This document shows, one piece after another, positions 35,386 to 48,007 of a stretch of DNA of 64,000 nucleotides. The notes beneath the pieces were generated by a model. The model had not been told where the DNA came from. It ran no database searches and worked only from the letters and a program-made list of their open reading frames with translations. The position numbers and the translations under genes were made by a program. Every line of letters begins with the position of its first letter. Positions within the stretch are counted from its first letter, which is position 1. Source of the stretch: Porpolomopsis calyptriformis (Eukaryota; Basidiomycota; Agaricomycetes; Agaricales; Hygrophoraceae). The stretch lies in NCBI GenBank assembly GCA_951640195.1, contig OX621173.1, positions 1,777,780 to 1,841,779 of the forward strand, given 5' to 3'.

Positions 35386-38329
35386 TCACAACTCGTAGTT
35401 AATCACAGGCCGGTCGTTCGTGGGTGCCTCTTCATCTTTGCTAACATCTCCCTGGATATCTCGTCCTTGTAGCTGAGAGAGATGACGAGCTGTGATTCGT
35501 GTGTGTGGGTGATCACTACCGAGACACTTCTCCGAACCAGCTAAGACCACCTTGAAAAGTGCAACCGCCTCATCGAATCGTCCTTGGGACTTATACACAG
35601 ATGCGAGATTGTTCATAGAGGTGAGTGTGTCGGGGTGATCAGCTCCTAGAAGCTTCTGCTTGCTGGCTAACGCCTGCTTATGAAGCGTTTCCGCATCGTC
35701 GTATCGTCCTTGGGAGTCATACACCAATGCGAGATTGTTCATAGAGGTGAGTGTGTCGGGGTGATCAGCTCCTAAAAGCTTCTGCCTGCTGGCCAACGCC
35801 TGCTTATGCAGCGTTTCCGCATCGTCGTATCGTCCTTGGGAGTCATACACCAATGCGAGATTGTTCATAGAGGTGAACGTAGATGGGTGATCAGCTCCTA
35901 GAAGCTTCTGCGTGCTGGCTAACACCTGCTTATGAAGCATTTCCGCATCGTCGTACCGTGCTTGGGACTTATACACCGATGCGAGATTGTTCATGGAGAG
36001 GAGTGTGTCGGGGTGATCAGCTCCTAGAAGCTTCTGCTTGGTGGCTAAGGCCTGCTTATGAAGCATTTCTGCGTCGTCGTACTGTCCTTGGGAGTCATAC
36101 ACCAATGCGAGATTGTTCATAGAGGTGAGTGTGTCGGGGTGATCAGCTCCTAAAAGCTTCTGCCTGCTGGCTAACACCTGCTTATGTAGCGTTTCCGCGT
36201 CATCGTACCGTCCTTGGGACTTATACACCAATGCGAGATTGTTCATGGAGACGAGTGTGTCGGGGTGATCAGCTCCTAGAAGCTTCTGCGTGCTGGCTAA
36301 CACCTGCTTATGCAGCGTTTCCGCATCGTCGTACCGTCCTTGGGATTCATACACCAATGCGAGATTGTTCATCGCGGTGAGCGTATAAGGGTGATGAACC
36401 CCTAAATACTTGTTCGTCACTTCAATGACCTGCTTGTACAACTCCTCGGCTTCATCGTATCGTCCACATTTGTGTAGATATCTTGCAGTATTCATCTTGG
36501 CCACTGTCAGCTCCTCGTTGAAGCCACGCGCGTCACCCCATGCTTTGTTCAGAGATCGTATATGCGGCACAAATTTCTGGCATTCAGGCCACGACTGTGG
36601 TGATGCGTAATCTTCGATATGTTGGAAAGCAAAACAGACAAGCGACACAGATAGTTGGAGCCATGTTTGATAAGTATCCTCTGTCCTCGCGGACTCCTGT
36701 ATCATGAATTGAACCAAATCGTGCATCCACAATGAAGAGTCTCCGATATTTGGTCGATGCTCAACCAGAGATAGGTTGTTGAGCTTTTGTATGGCTTTTT
36801 GAAACTCGATTGGCGAAAGAATTAAGGAAATCAGTGAAGAGGATTCCAAAGGTATCCGAGACGTCGGCCTTGTGTGGTAAATTTCAGTTTTAATAGCACG
36901 ACGCAATGGCGAATGACGCTTGCCCCATTCTTTCAGTCGTCGTAATGGGGTAAGCTTGGGTAATGGCGGTGGTGGCGAAGAGGATGTCGAGGCAACGGGG
37001 GATGTTGGTAATGGGCCAGCAGATGGTCCTGGGTTATGGGAATGTGACAATCGCTTGGCGCCTTCAACAATCATCTTCACGGGTACGTTCTCTGGGTCAA
37101 GGAATGAGAGAACTTTCAGAAGATTGTTGATATCGCGAGATTCGTCATTCAGTTGAGTGAACAGGTTAGAAAATGTGGCGGCGACGGATCGCTCCTCGTA
37201 AGTATTTAGATCATTCTCCCATCGAATCACCTATCAGCGTGTGAGCATTTGTATTTGAGGTAAGTGGAGATGCACGTACTTTCATCTTTTGTTTACTGTC
37301 AAACAGCTCGAGCATATCATCTAAAGTGGTACCCGTTTGCTTGATGTACGACGCCGCATGGACGACAGCAAGAGGCAGACGACCAACGGAATTGACCAAT
37401 GTTTGGGCTTGGCTCATTTGTGATGGTGATGTGATTTCTGGATCGAAACCTGCATCTCCAACTAGAAGGTTCGTCGCCTCTGTCAGGTCCAACGTCTGAA
37501 GTGCGAGTATCGGATACTGTACTCCAGCCGCATTCGTTAGAGCATTAGCAACATCGGCCATCCGTGTGGTGAAGAGAATGCTACCTCGGACATTGCTCCG
37601 AGGTAAATGCGAGCGAAGAAAGCTGAGCGAATCGCGGTGAACGTTGTCAACGACCAGAAGCCAATCGATGTCGCTTCCGCGGGGCTCTTCCAACCAGCGT
37701 CTCGCCGATGTTAGTTTTGCGTTCTGATCCGGAAGGAAGCGGCTGCGGTCGTCGACGAGATCGAGAATTTTAGTAAACCCTTGGTTTAGCTTGTCGACGG
37801 TGGTAGCTGATGTCCAGAAGATATGGGAGTACCAATGGTTTTCGAATGCGAGTGTTGCGTACTTCAACAGTAACTGAGTCTTCCCTAGGCCTGGCATCCC
37901 ATGAATAGCGCAACGGCTTGGTAGATTTCTTGGGTGTTTGTTGAGCGCTTCATTTACAAATTCGAGTTCTTTCACTCTTCCAGTGAAATGTGCCGAGAGA
38001 AGATCGATGGGAGCATCGTTCATATGTTGGGGCAAGCCTGACTGCCGTTTGGCGTTCTCTGGTCCTAGAATTCACAAGCAACGTCAGAAGTGATTTTCAT
38101 ATAATCTTTCTGCTGCGAAACGAAGCAGATGAGACGAGCCGTGAAAGGTTTGCCTTGCGAGCAAGTATCAAATCAAATAGTATCTGCTTCGCATCATTGA
38201 AAAATGTCATCATTGAACTGACTGACCTCGGGCTGAGGGAGGGTAAAGGTGATAATGGACTTGATCACGTCCGGCCAAGTTCACTGTGCTATGATTTGCG
38301 TTGAGGGTACCCAAAGAAATGCCGCTCAT
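35386..38329 (-). CDS. NLR-7: NB-ARC/TPR STAND protein with about 8 TPR units, 910 aa
   Basis: Exons 38227-38329, 37280-38064, 35386-37230; total divides by 3. The leader is MSGISLGTLNANHSTVNL followed by AGRDQVHYHLYPP, nearly the same as in NLR-1. NB-ARC motifs: GMPGLGKT, WLLVVDNV, SILFTTRM, GRLPLA; winged helix LWMHD. About eight TPR units follow, most of them nearly identical (AETLHKQALASRQKLLGADHP). The long C-terminus (RDIQGDVSKDEE, ending VINYEL) is the intact form of the tail that is frame-shifted in NLR-4. Confidence 0.88.
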
Positions 38330-38469
38330 GATGAAGGTGATGGTGGTTAGAAAGAGATAATGCGATAGACGCCCAAACTGAGGAAGCGGTGTTTTATCAA
38401 ATCCCACGCGGACTAATCCATTTCACAAGTTACGAAGACGGTGTCCAGGAGATACGAGGCTCGTGTGGA

Positions 38470-39003
38470 CAATTATGTTTTACAACCGAGTTGTCCTCAG
38501 TGATCTTGGCCTATGGATAAGATTTTTATTGAAATATCAGCTTGGCGGATGTACAAGCATAGTGACATCTCCCCCCTCAACGACAGCACCATGACGATTA
38601 TGCAATGAGTGTCGAGGCAGTGGCCGAATCGTACTTGAAGGTCGGAGGGATCTGCTGCTTCGTCTTGTAATAACGGGCGAGGCGATGGATACGCGACTCG
38701 ATCAAGATCAAGCGGAATTTGGAGTCTTTGTCTTTCCTGTTCGTCTCTAGGTGGACCAATCGTTGGCATTATTAGGGTCGTGTTTCTGAACCGAACGACG
38801 ACCTGGACGAGGAGAGAGCGAATGACCTAAAGAGAAACGAGAGAAATGAGAGAAACGAGGCAAGGCTGGGAGAGTGAGTGGTCTTTCAGACATGATGATG
38901 ATGAGAGGATGAGGGGGACATGAGAAAGTGAATTGACGATCGTGTGTGTCTGACTGTATTCTCATGATGTATGAAACGCAGCCATCCATGAAATATCTAT
39001 AAA
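38470..39003 (-). repeat. NLR 3'-flank repeat, type I (copy 5)
   Basis: It sits between NLR-8 (3' end at 39007) and the NLR-7 promoter, as copy 1 sits before the NLR-1 promoter. The match to 1-240 and 2870-3290 is nearly complete, and the order repeat-promoter-NLR is the same in inverted orientation. Confidence 0.75.
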
Positions 39004-39006
39004 TGA

Positions 39007-41562
39007 CTACTTTGCTTGTAGCAGAGAGAGATTATGAGCTGTGGTTCGTGTGTGTGGGTGATCACTACCGAGACACTTCTCAGAACCAGCTAAGACCACC
39101 CTGTAAAGTGCAACCGCCTCATCGAATCGTCCTTGGGAGTGATACACAGATGCGAGATTATTCATGGAGGCGAGTGTGTCGGGGTGATCGGCTCCTAGAA
39201 GCTTCTGCTTGGTGGCTAACGCCTGCTTATGCAGAGTTTCCGCGTCGTCGTATCGTCCTTGGAAGTAATACACCGATGCAAGATTGTTCATTGAGATGAG
39301 TGTGTCGGGGTGATCAGCTCCTAGAAGCTTCTGCTCGGTGGCTAACGCCTGCTTATGAAGCATTTCCGCGTCGTCATACCGTCCTTGGTTCTTATACACC
39401 AATGCAAGATTGTTCATCGAGATGAGTGTGTTGGGGTGATCAGCTCCTAGAAGCTTCTGCATGGTAGCTAACACCTGCTTATGCAGCGTTTCTGCGTCGT
39501 CGTAGTGTCCTTGGGACATATACACCGATGCGAGATTGTTCATGGAGAGGAGTGTGTCGGGGTGATCAGCTCCTAGAAGCTTCTGCCTGTTGGCTAACAC
39601 CTGCTTATGAAGCGTTTCCGCATCGTCGTTTCGTCCTTGGGACATATACACCGTTGCGAGATTGTTCATAGAGGTGAGCGTAGATGGGTGATGAGCTCCT
39701 AGAAGCTTCTGCCTGGTGGGTAACGCCTGCTTATGCAGCGTTTCCGCGTCGTCGTATCGTCCTTGGGATTCATACACCAATGCAAGAATGTTCATAGAGG
39801 CGAGCATGTACGAGTGATCAGCCCCTAAATGCTTCTTCGTCACTTCAATGACCTGCTTGCACAACTCCTCGGCTTCATCATATCGTCCACATTCCTGTAG
39901 ATATGTTGCAGTATTGATCTTGGCCACTGTCAGCCCCTCGTTGAAGCCACGCGCGTCACCCCATGCTTTGTTCAGAGATCGTATATGCGGCACAAATTTC
40001 TGGCATTCAGGCCACGACTGTGGTGATCTGTAATCTTCGATATGTTGGAAAGCAAAACAGACAAGCGACACAGATAGTTGGAGCCACTGATGATAAGTTT
40101 CCCCGGTCCTCGCAGACTCCTGTATCATGAATTGGACCAAATCGTGCATCCACAACGAAGAGTCTCCGATATTTGGTCGATGCTCAACTAGAGATAGGTT
40201 GTTGAGCTTTTGTATGGCTTTCTGAAACTCGATTGGCGAGAGAATTAGGGATATCAGTGAAGAAGATTCCAGATGTATGGGAGATGTCAGCTGAGTTGTA
40301 ACGGCGCGACGCAATGGCGAATGACGCTTGCCCCATTCTTTCAGTCGTCGTAATGGGGTAAGCTTGGGTAACGATGGCGGTGGTGGCGAAGAGGATGTCG
40401 AGGCAACGGGGGATGTTGGTAATGGGTCAGCAAATGGTTGGGAATTTGACAATCGCCTGGCTCCTTCAACAATCATCTTCACGGGTATGATCTCTGGGTC
40501 AAGGAATGAGAGAACCTTCAGAAGATTGCTGATATCGCGAGATTCATCATTCAGTTGATTGAACAAGTTAGAAAATGTGGCCGCGACAGATCGCTCCTCG
40601 TAAGTATTTAGATCATTCTCCCATCGAATCACCTATCAGCGTGTGAGCGTTTGTATTCGAGGTAAGTGGAGATACACGTACTTTCATCTTTTGTTTACTG
40701 TCAAACAGCTCGAGCATATCATCTAGAGTGGTACCCGTTTGCTTGATGTACGACGCCGCATGGACGACAGCAAGAGGCAGACGACCAACGGAATTGACCA
40801 ATGCTTCGGCTTGGCTCATTTGTGATGGTGGTATGGTTTCCGAATTGAAACCTGCATCTGCAACTAGAAGGTTCGTCGCCTCTGCGAGGTCCAATGTCTG
40901 AAGTGCGAGTATCGGATACTGTACTCCAGCCGCATTCGTTAGAGCATTAGCAACATCGGCCGTCCGTGTGGTGAAGAGAATGCTACCTCGGACATTGCTC
41001 CGAGGTAGATGCGAGCGAAGAAAGCTGAGCGTATCACGGTGAACGTTGTCGACGACCAGAAGCCAATCGATGCGCGGCTCTTCCAACCAGCGTCTTGCCG
41101 ATGTTAGCTTTGCGTTCTGATCCTGAAGGAAGCGGCTGCGGTCGTCGACGAGATCGAGAATTTTAGCAAACCCTTGGTTTAGCTTGTCGACGGTGGTAGC
41201 GGATGTCCAGAAGATATGCGAGTACAAATTGTTTTCGAATGCGAGCGTTGCATACTTCAACAGCAACTGAGTCTTCCCTAACCCTGGCATCCCATGAATA
41301 GCGCAACGGCTTGGTAGATTTCTTGGGTGTTTGCTGAGCGCTTCTTTTATTAATTCGCATTCTTTCACTCTTCCAGTGAAATGTGCTGAGAGAAGATCGA
41401 TAGGAGCATCGTTGATACGATGGGGTACTAGAATTCACGTCAGAAGGAATGTTCTCTGAGGCAGGTGAAAGGTTTGCCTTGCACGACTTCCCCTAGATTG
41501 ACATTGATTTGATGACCTCCCACCAAGTTCACCGTACCACGATTTACGTTCAACGTGAGCAT
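39007..41562 (-). CDS. NLR-8: NB-ARC/TPR STAND protein with about 7 TPR units, 818 aa
   Basis: Exons 40682-41427 and 39007-40632 are clear. The first exon is proposed at 41478-41562: MLTLNVNRGTVNLVGGHQ, then INVNLGEVVQ, ending at a GC donor (caag|gcaaac) in phase 1, which joins the acceptor ttctag before VPHRINDAP. The intron would be 50 nt. With this exon the total divides by 3. NB-ARC has GMPGLGKT, WLLVVDNV, SILFTTRT and GRLPLA; the winged helix has LWMHD. About seven TPR units follow, with the short C-terminus (LSLLQAK). The leader lacks the HYHLYPP end. If the GC donor is not used, the gene may have lost its leader. Confidence 0.8.
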
Positions 41563-41726
41563 GATGATAACGCACGAACGATGATAACGCACTGACCACT
41601 TGCCTCGTGTTAGTTAGCCGATGAGAGTAAACCATAAACAGAATACAAGCTATCATCCAAACGGAGATATCACAAACTCTTAAAGACCAAAAACAATAAT
41701 CCTTTTTCTTTCACCCAACTTCCTCA

Positions 41727-43428
41727 ATGGCCCCCATTCGGTTCTCTCGCCGCAGTCGTTCTTCCCTCACTTTTTATCATTCCCCTCTCACTTTCGCTCC
41801 AAATATCACTCCCGGTACTTATGTCGATTCCGACTCTTCAATAGACAATCATCTCTCTCCATCTCTCTCCCTCTTTCCCCCCTCTCACGACCCTTCTCCT
41901 CCTCCCCCTTCTCGTCGTCGGGTCCCTCCCGGAAAACGTCCTTCGTTGGGTTACATCCCTCGTCCCCCAAATGCTTTCATGCTCTTTCGCGCCGATTTCG
42001 TCCGCCAGAAACACGTCCCGGGCTCTATCGAGACTAACCATGGCTCGCTCTCCAAAATAATCGGCAACTGTTGGAAAGCTCTTCCACTCGAAGAGAAGCA
42101 TGTGTGGGAAGTAAAGGCCAAGATCGCCAAAGCCGAACACAAAGTTCGCTACCCAGACTACCGCTTCCGTCCCGTCCATAACAAGAATAAGGACAAGAAG
42201 AAGGAAAAACCCTCCCCTTCGGTCGAGGACGAACGCAGATGCGAACAGGTCGCTCAGTTTCTTCTCGAAGGCAAGAAAGGTGACGAACTCGCCGCCGCCG
42301 TCCGCAACCTCGACCATCACCGCGGTTTCGATGACCATCAATTCTACCACCCCAACCCGTTACCCCCCCACCCCGCACTCGGTCATCGCCGCTCATCCTC
42401 CGTACCCCTTCCCACCCCCCACTTGGCTATGCCCACCCTTCCGTTCCTCGCAGTTTCACGTCCCGACTCTCCCGTCGGAAACATTTCACGATCGACACGC
42501 TTCATGCTTGGTCAACGTCGCGCTTCCAGCGCTCGTCCTGCTTTCCACCCCGTATACCCTGTACTCACCCCCGACTCGCTCCAACATGACGACTCTCCCC
42601 TCCCCGAGGTCGATACCTCCCTCTTCGAGCCGTCCTTCCTCGAGTCCAACTTTTCCTTCCCCTCTAGCCGGGAATCTACCTTTGTAAGCACTTTCCTGTT
42701 TAAAAGCTGCTCGCCTGACATTATTTCAGCATTTGCAAGACATGTTCGCATCTCTCTCCCCGCATGATTTGCCTCCCATGGGACCTCTCGATAGCATCTC
42801 TCCCAATCACCTCCAATCCCAATACATCACCACTCCCTCCGACCTCGACCTTGATCCTCACGCCTGGCTCCAGCCTACCTCGAGCCAAACCAGTTCGTCC
42901 TACCCCTCCTCCGTCAACTCGGCTTCCCCCGAAAGCACCCACTCTCTCCCCCTGCCCATGACCCAAGACCCGATCGTCATCGCCCCTCAGCCGCAGCATC
43001 ATCAACAGCCGCGCTTCTCGGCCATGTGGAAAGAGTTTACGCGCTCGTTGGAGGACGGATCGGGTCAGGCTCACCAAGAGTTCTTTGACCCCCCATCGCA
43101 CGGAGAGTTACCGGTGTTCGAGCAGCAACACCTTCCGCTGGTCGGCGTGACTGCCCAGGATGGATTGGGACTCGGATTTGGGATGGAGTTGACGTATCAG
43201 ATGGGATATCAACAGCAAGAGCCGCTGTCCTCGTCCTCGTCGTCATCGTCATTTACGGAATTTGACCACTTGCTCGATCGCGGTGGATATGGATGCGATG
43301 GTGGAAATCTTATCCCGGGAGGTGCCCCGATGGTCGCCCCCCACGTCCCGGACCTCGGCCTTCAGTACTGTCCCTTGAACGATCGACCGATGACCTTTGG
43401 CTTCGAGTATACCGGCGAAATGGTTTGA
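41727..43428 (+). CDS. HMG-box (MATA type) transcription factor, 551 aa
   Basis: Two exons: 41727-42683 and 42730-43428 (319 + 232 codons). The HMG box covers about residues 78-149: IPRPPNAFMLFRADFV, then SLSKIIGNCWKALPLEEKHVW and AKAEHKVRYPDYRFRP. This is the sequence-specific MATA/SOX-like type found in fungal mating and development regulators; it bends DNA in the nucleus. The rest is low complexity: Pro/Ser-rich before and after the box, and Gln/Ser-rich in the C-terminal third (SSSSSSSSF). A basic stretch (KNKDKKKEK) follows the box. I cannot tell whether it belongs to a mating-type locus; no homeodomain or pheromone-receptor gene is nearby. The 5' end is only 164 bp from the divergent NLR-8. 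Confidence 0.9.
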
Positions 43429-44944
43429 CAACACCTCCCCCCATGAAGGTGAAATGAAAAAAATCAGAACTCTTCTTTTCATTCTACATACCAATAGAAT
43501 AAGCCTCCTCCAGTCAACGATTTTTAATCATCCGTCTCTCTCTGTCTCTGTCTCTCTCGTCTCCCTCTCTCTTGTAGCCATATTTCGTGATTTCGAATCC
43601 TCTCTTGTAGCTTTATTTTATTCTTTGGTTTCTTTTTTCTTGTCGCTGTCGATCATCGCGCTCCTTTACCCAGACCCCCCCCTCCCCTTGTAGTATAATT
43701 CTCCTTCTCCCAATCGTTACCCACTTTTTTTGGATTTGTTTTTTTTGGATTCACGTACTAACTCAAACGTCCCTCACTTGGATTTGTCTTTTTCTTTTTG
43801 AATTATAATCTGATCTTACCTTGATGATCCCTCTCACAGCGAGCCCTCGATACAGGCACATTTTACAAGACCTTGTAAATTGTCCATTTCGAATTGCGCA
43901 AATTGCCGAAAATTGTATCGGTACCTAACTCACGTGACCATTATGCGCGTCTCTTTCGACATACGCCACATGATAAACTCTGGTCAAAAGTTTCCCGCCT
44001 CGCATGGTGCAGACTTGACGTGTCGTGGTCAGGTCTAGTCTTTTCATCTTTCCCAATCTAACCAAGCTTTTTTAGATTCTTCCCGTAAATGGTGACATGG
44101 CCTATCTCGTTCCCAGAGGAGACTCTGCACCCGGGCTGATTAATTGTTTCTTGCGCTAGCTGCATGGCTGCAACTTTTATTCGCTGCCGAGGGACCACCC
44201 TGAACGGTTGTGTGTAGGGGGGACTCGTCTAGCAGAGAAAAAACAATACAACTGCATCCTCTCAATCTTCCCTAAATCGGTGTTGGATATCACCGCCCGC
44301 GGTTCGACGTGCGTTCATCAACACTTTAGCGCTGATCCTGCTGCGTGTTGTGCCAACTGGATGCACAAGGGGACAGCCAACTGTCTTACCCTTTCTTCTC
44401 CTTCACGTCTGCTCCCGCATGTTCTCAATGGAGGTATGCACTGATTCAAGGCTCTGCCCCCCCCCCACTTACCCTTGTCCCTTTTCCTCCTTCCCCTTTC
44501 CTCTCTGACAGGCTGAATGGATGGCTATCATTTTGCGGAGGCGAAACAAGGCGGGGAGAGCAGTGCCCGCGATCGTCTCGCGGGTCCATCCGAACATTTT
44601 TTATTGCAGGTTCGTTCCCATGGACACTCTCCTCAGAGTCTGCGATAGCTCTTTCCCTGTCCCTTTTCTGGACAACATAAAACTCATGAGTGCTCACTCT
44701 GGACATCATCATTCACCTCTCCCCCCTCCTCTTCCCCCCACCTTCAGTCTTTTTTTCATTCGTTACGTCCGGCTAGTCGGACATCCCTTCTTTTTTGCTT
44801 TCTTTCTCCGTCCTCCTTAGCCCCTTCCTCGTCTCATCCCGTTCGTGAAATCATTCGCGGGCTTTGCTCGCGGAAACTCAAAACACCGACACGAGCGAAT
44901 CATCTGTCAGGAGCAGTCGAGTGCTTTAAAAAAATGGCCTTCCA
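43429..44944. other. Gene-free region with pyrimidine-rich tracts
   Basis: After the HMG-box gene there is a long pyrimidine-rich stretch (repeated ctctctgtctct near 43530-43575), T-rich runs and C-rich runs near 44450-44480 and 44715-44745. Frames of 60-110 codons exist on both strands but have low-complexity products, so I treat this as UTR and intergenic sequence. Confidence 0.55.
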
Positions 44945-46230
44945 ATGCCCCCTCCTTTCGAACTCCACCTACATCACGTCAACAACACCGTTACATGGGG
45001 ACAAGTTCTACCCTACCTTTCGAATAGTTCTTGCGAGGCCTCCCGGTCAAACTACATCCGACCCGACTCGGGAGGGTCCCTCTTACCCTGGCTATACGCG
45101 ACCATCATCCTACTTGTCCACCTGCCTACCGCCATCATCCGCGTCACTCGGTGGGAAAAGGTCCAATATCTCACCATAGGCATCACATTCTTGGAATGTG
45201 TAGTCTATATCATATCCTTCCACTCGACCAAACTGGACCCAAAGCGCATTCTCGTCTGGTCCCCGCTCATGCTTGTCCTGAGTGCAGGTGCAATGGCCCA
45301 TGTGGCTGTGTTGAGGTTTGAGGCTGATCAGGAATTGCAGGAGCAGTTGTCGCGTCCGTTTCGGGCTAGTCTTCAATGTAAGAATCATTCTCTCTTTTTG
45401 ATCATCGACGCGCTCATTTTTGTTTCTTTTCCCAATGATATAGACATGGGTCTACTGCAAATGAGAATGCCACCTCCCTCGTATGAGGCTGTACATATGG
45501 GTGTACCACAACACAGGATGCCGTCTCCCTCGTTTTCACAATCCCCATTCCCATCTCGATCGATTTCGCCAGCGCCATTACTGAAAAAAACCCGAAAACT
45601 CCGCCGCCCAAGAAGAGTGTCACACGTGTTGTGATCATTTTCGCCGTTCTCCTATTTTTCACTATCCTTGCTCTGCAAGCCATAGGCTTGCTATTCGCTA
45701 TAAATGGCCTACAAACAAAGGATCTCCAGGCGGACTGGTGCTCGGCCGTGCTCGAGCCGTCCGGCATTGCGCTCGTCGACTCTGACTGCCACGTCTTTCC
45801 CGCAACTGACTACCCCAAGAAAGGGGTGGGATGTTTCCAGCTCCAGGCTACCCTACAGCGGGGGTGGTTGGTCGGCACCGTGATCGGGACGGCGGCGTCG
45901 CTGCTGATAGAGATCATCGACCTCACCATCCTCGTCTTCGTGCACTCGGGCAAGAAGTTTGCCAGCGGGATAGACATCAGGCGGCCGTGGTTTACGATGA
46001 TCTTCGGTCTCGCCGCCCTGTTCCTCGTGATCGTGTATGGGGCTATGACCGCGTACACGCTCCCGCCCGGGATAACGGATCAGGCGATGGTCATTCAGCA
46101 GACTCCGCAACAGAACTCGCCTTTCACCGTGTGTACGACTACCCTCGGCCCGGCTGGGCTTCGAGGCGAGATCATCAGCTGGACGGATGGCGTCCTTGGT
46201 CGATTGTCCACTATGTATTATGGATCTTGA
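44945..46230 (+). CDS. Seven-helix membrane protein of unknown function, 391 aa
   Basis: Proposed exons 44945-45377 and 45488-46230 (phase 1; total divides by 3). Predicted membrane segments in order: LLPWLYATIILLVHLPTAII; YLTIGITFLECVVYIISF; LVWSPLMLVLSAGAMAHVAV; AVSLVFTIPIPISIDFASAI; VVIIFAVLLFFTILALQAIG; LVGTVIGTAASLLIEIIDLT; WFTMIFGLAALFLVIVYGAM. The splice joining segments 3 and 4 was chosen because it is the one that connects both open frames and gives seven helices. The alternative of reading on in the first frame ends at 45634 with three helices only. A loop KTPPPKKSVTR lies between helices 4 and 5. I do not recognise the family; a GPCR-like topology is possible but no GPCR signature is visible. 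Confidence 0.65.
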
Positions 46231-46443
46231 ATGGACCTGGAAATTTTTATTTTCGACTTGTATTACTTCCCTCCTGCTGATGATCATCGCATTTTTCTCC
46301 TCTCGTCGACCTTCACGCTATCACGCTCATTCTGTATTATCTTTTCACATTTGACGGAATTTATTTATTTATTGAGTGATATTGATTATATAATTCCCGA
46401 TTAACATCCTGTCGACGCACTCTCACCTCCACACACTCCAAAG

Positions 46444-47440
46444 ATGCCATCGCTTTCGATAGTTCGCGCAGCTAATGCCAAGTTTGCACCCGCGTCACCA
46501 CCAGTTGCGTTGTTCGTAGGAGGAACGGCTGGTATTGGGAAGGCCATGGCGGAAGCGTTCGCACGCTACACCAAGGGCAATGCGCACATCCTTATCTGTG
46601 GCCGCAACCGCCAGGCGGCTGAGGCGATGATTGCCTCCTTCCCGAAGCCACCGGCAGCAACGGCCGAGGGGGGCAGCACTGTGCTGCACGAGTTCGTGGC
46701 GTGCGACGCGACGCTGATGAAGAACGTGCGCGAGACGGCGCGAGAGCTGCTCGGCCGGCTGCCGAAGCTCAACTTTCTCGTGCAGTCTCCTGGGTACCTC
46801 ACGCTTCGCGGCCGGGACGAGACTGAGGAAGGGCTGGATAGGAAGATGGCGCTGAATTATTATGCGAGGTGGAAGTTTACGCAGGAGTTGATCCCGCTCT
46901 TGCGGAGGGCGAGGGAGGCTGGGGAGGATGCGAAAGTGTTTTCGGTTTTGGGCGCTGGACAGGGTGGGGCGATTGATTTGGATGATCTTGGCTTGAAGAA
47001 GAACTTTAGTGTGAAGAATTGCGCGTTGGCCACGCCGACGTATACTGACCTGATGATGGAGGTCTGTGTCATGTCATCATCTTTTTTTTTTCTTTTTTTT
47101 TTTTGATGAAAGATCCGATCACCATCTTCAGGAGTTTGCCATTCAGCAGCCTGACATGGCCTTCACCCAAGCATTTCCTGGCCTGGTGAGGACCGACATC
47201 CTGAAACCTTCCAGCCCTGCATTACGTTGGCTGGCCCCGGTGATCCCGATCGTACTTTACCCAGTATCGGTCTCCCCCGAAGAATGCGCAGAGTATATGC
47301 TCTGGGCCCTATTCGACGGCGAGAAGGGCGCCTTCCGGAGGGGCGACCACGGGGACGATATTGGTAAGACCCGATACTATGGATCAGAAGAAGCCCGGAA
47401 GAGGCTATGGGATCACACGGTCGAAGCTGTAAAAGTTTAA
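46444..47440 (+). CDS. Short-chain dehydrogenase/reductase family protein, 308 aa
   Basis: Two exons: 46444-47061 and 47132-47440 (206 + 102 codons). The cofactor motif GGTAGIG (about residues 26-32) and the following CGRNRQAAE, suited to NADP(H), show a Rossmann-fold SDR. An LNFLVQSPGY segment replaces the usual NNAG. The expected catalytic YxxxK is YTDLM (Y200, M204), so the lysine is missing; activity may be altered or lost. The C-terminal exon has AFPGLVRTDIL, as in many SDRs. The substrate cannot be predicted. Confidence 0.85.
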
Positions 47441-48007
47441 TTCACGTTTTCTTTTTTTGATGATTGACCTTCGTCGTGACGAGCATCATCGACGGCTATG
47501 TTGTGAGCATTGTTTTTCTTGTTTTTCCCGTCATTATGTCACCCCCTTGTGTGCGCCACACTACGTCCTCCTGGTTTCCTCTTATTCGTGACGTTGCCAT
47601 AGCCTCTATGTCTGATAGGGTACGTTAACTACCCTCGAACAATCCTCAAGGATTGTTAAAATGCCGTAAATATAGACACCGCTTTTTATTTAGAACGAGA
47701 GACCCGTACCATATCTCTGGGTTCGGCGCTTGTTTTTGAATACTCACCGCCTTGTTGCGACATCGACAGGGCACCCGCTCGTTCTTGGCTCCTGTCATTG
47801 TTCCACGTTCCAGCGGCGGTACCTTGCCGTGCCATATTTAATTTCGAAAGGTTGGTAGCGCTCAAATATCGCTTTGCTGTTTGCTTTCCTCCACGTTTTT
47901 TCCTTATAAATTGTGCATCTGCTTCCCATCGCTGGTCGTATTCTATCCCACGAAGAAATTCGCTCATCCGTATCGCCTTTCTGTCTAGTCTATTTGCGCG
48001 CCTTAGT
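47441..48007. other. Intergenic region, no gene seen
   Basis: T-rich sequence 3' of the SDR, then the 5' flank of the metacaspase. An antisense frame at 47686-48054 has no recognisable features. Confidence 0.5.

Noticed and set aside
35883..36380. Open frames on + across the TPR arrays (for example 35883-36122 and 36129-36380)
   Set aside because: They are antisense shadows of the conserved repeat; the products are repetitive and the coding strand has the NB-ARC/TPR protein.
41838..42396. Two long antisense frames over the HMG-box gene
   Set aside because: Shadows caused by the biased codon use of the HMG gene; no domain or conserved feature.
44208..44820. Possible small genes of 78-111 codons between the HMG-box gene and the membrane protein
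   Set aside because: Overlapping frames with C- and T-rich low-complexity sequence, no conserved motif and no intron pattern.
45831..46287. Frames of about 145 codons on both strands over the seven-helix protein
   Set aside because: Charged, low-complexity products that overlap clear transmembrane coding sequence in another frame.
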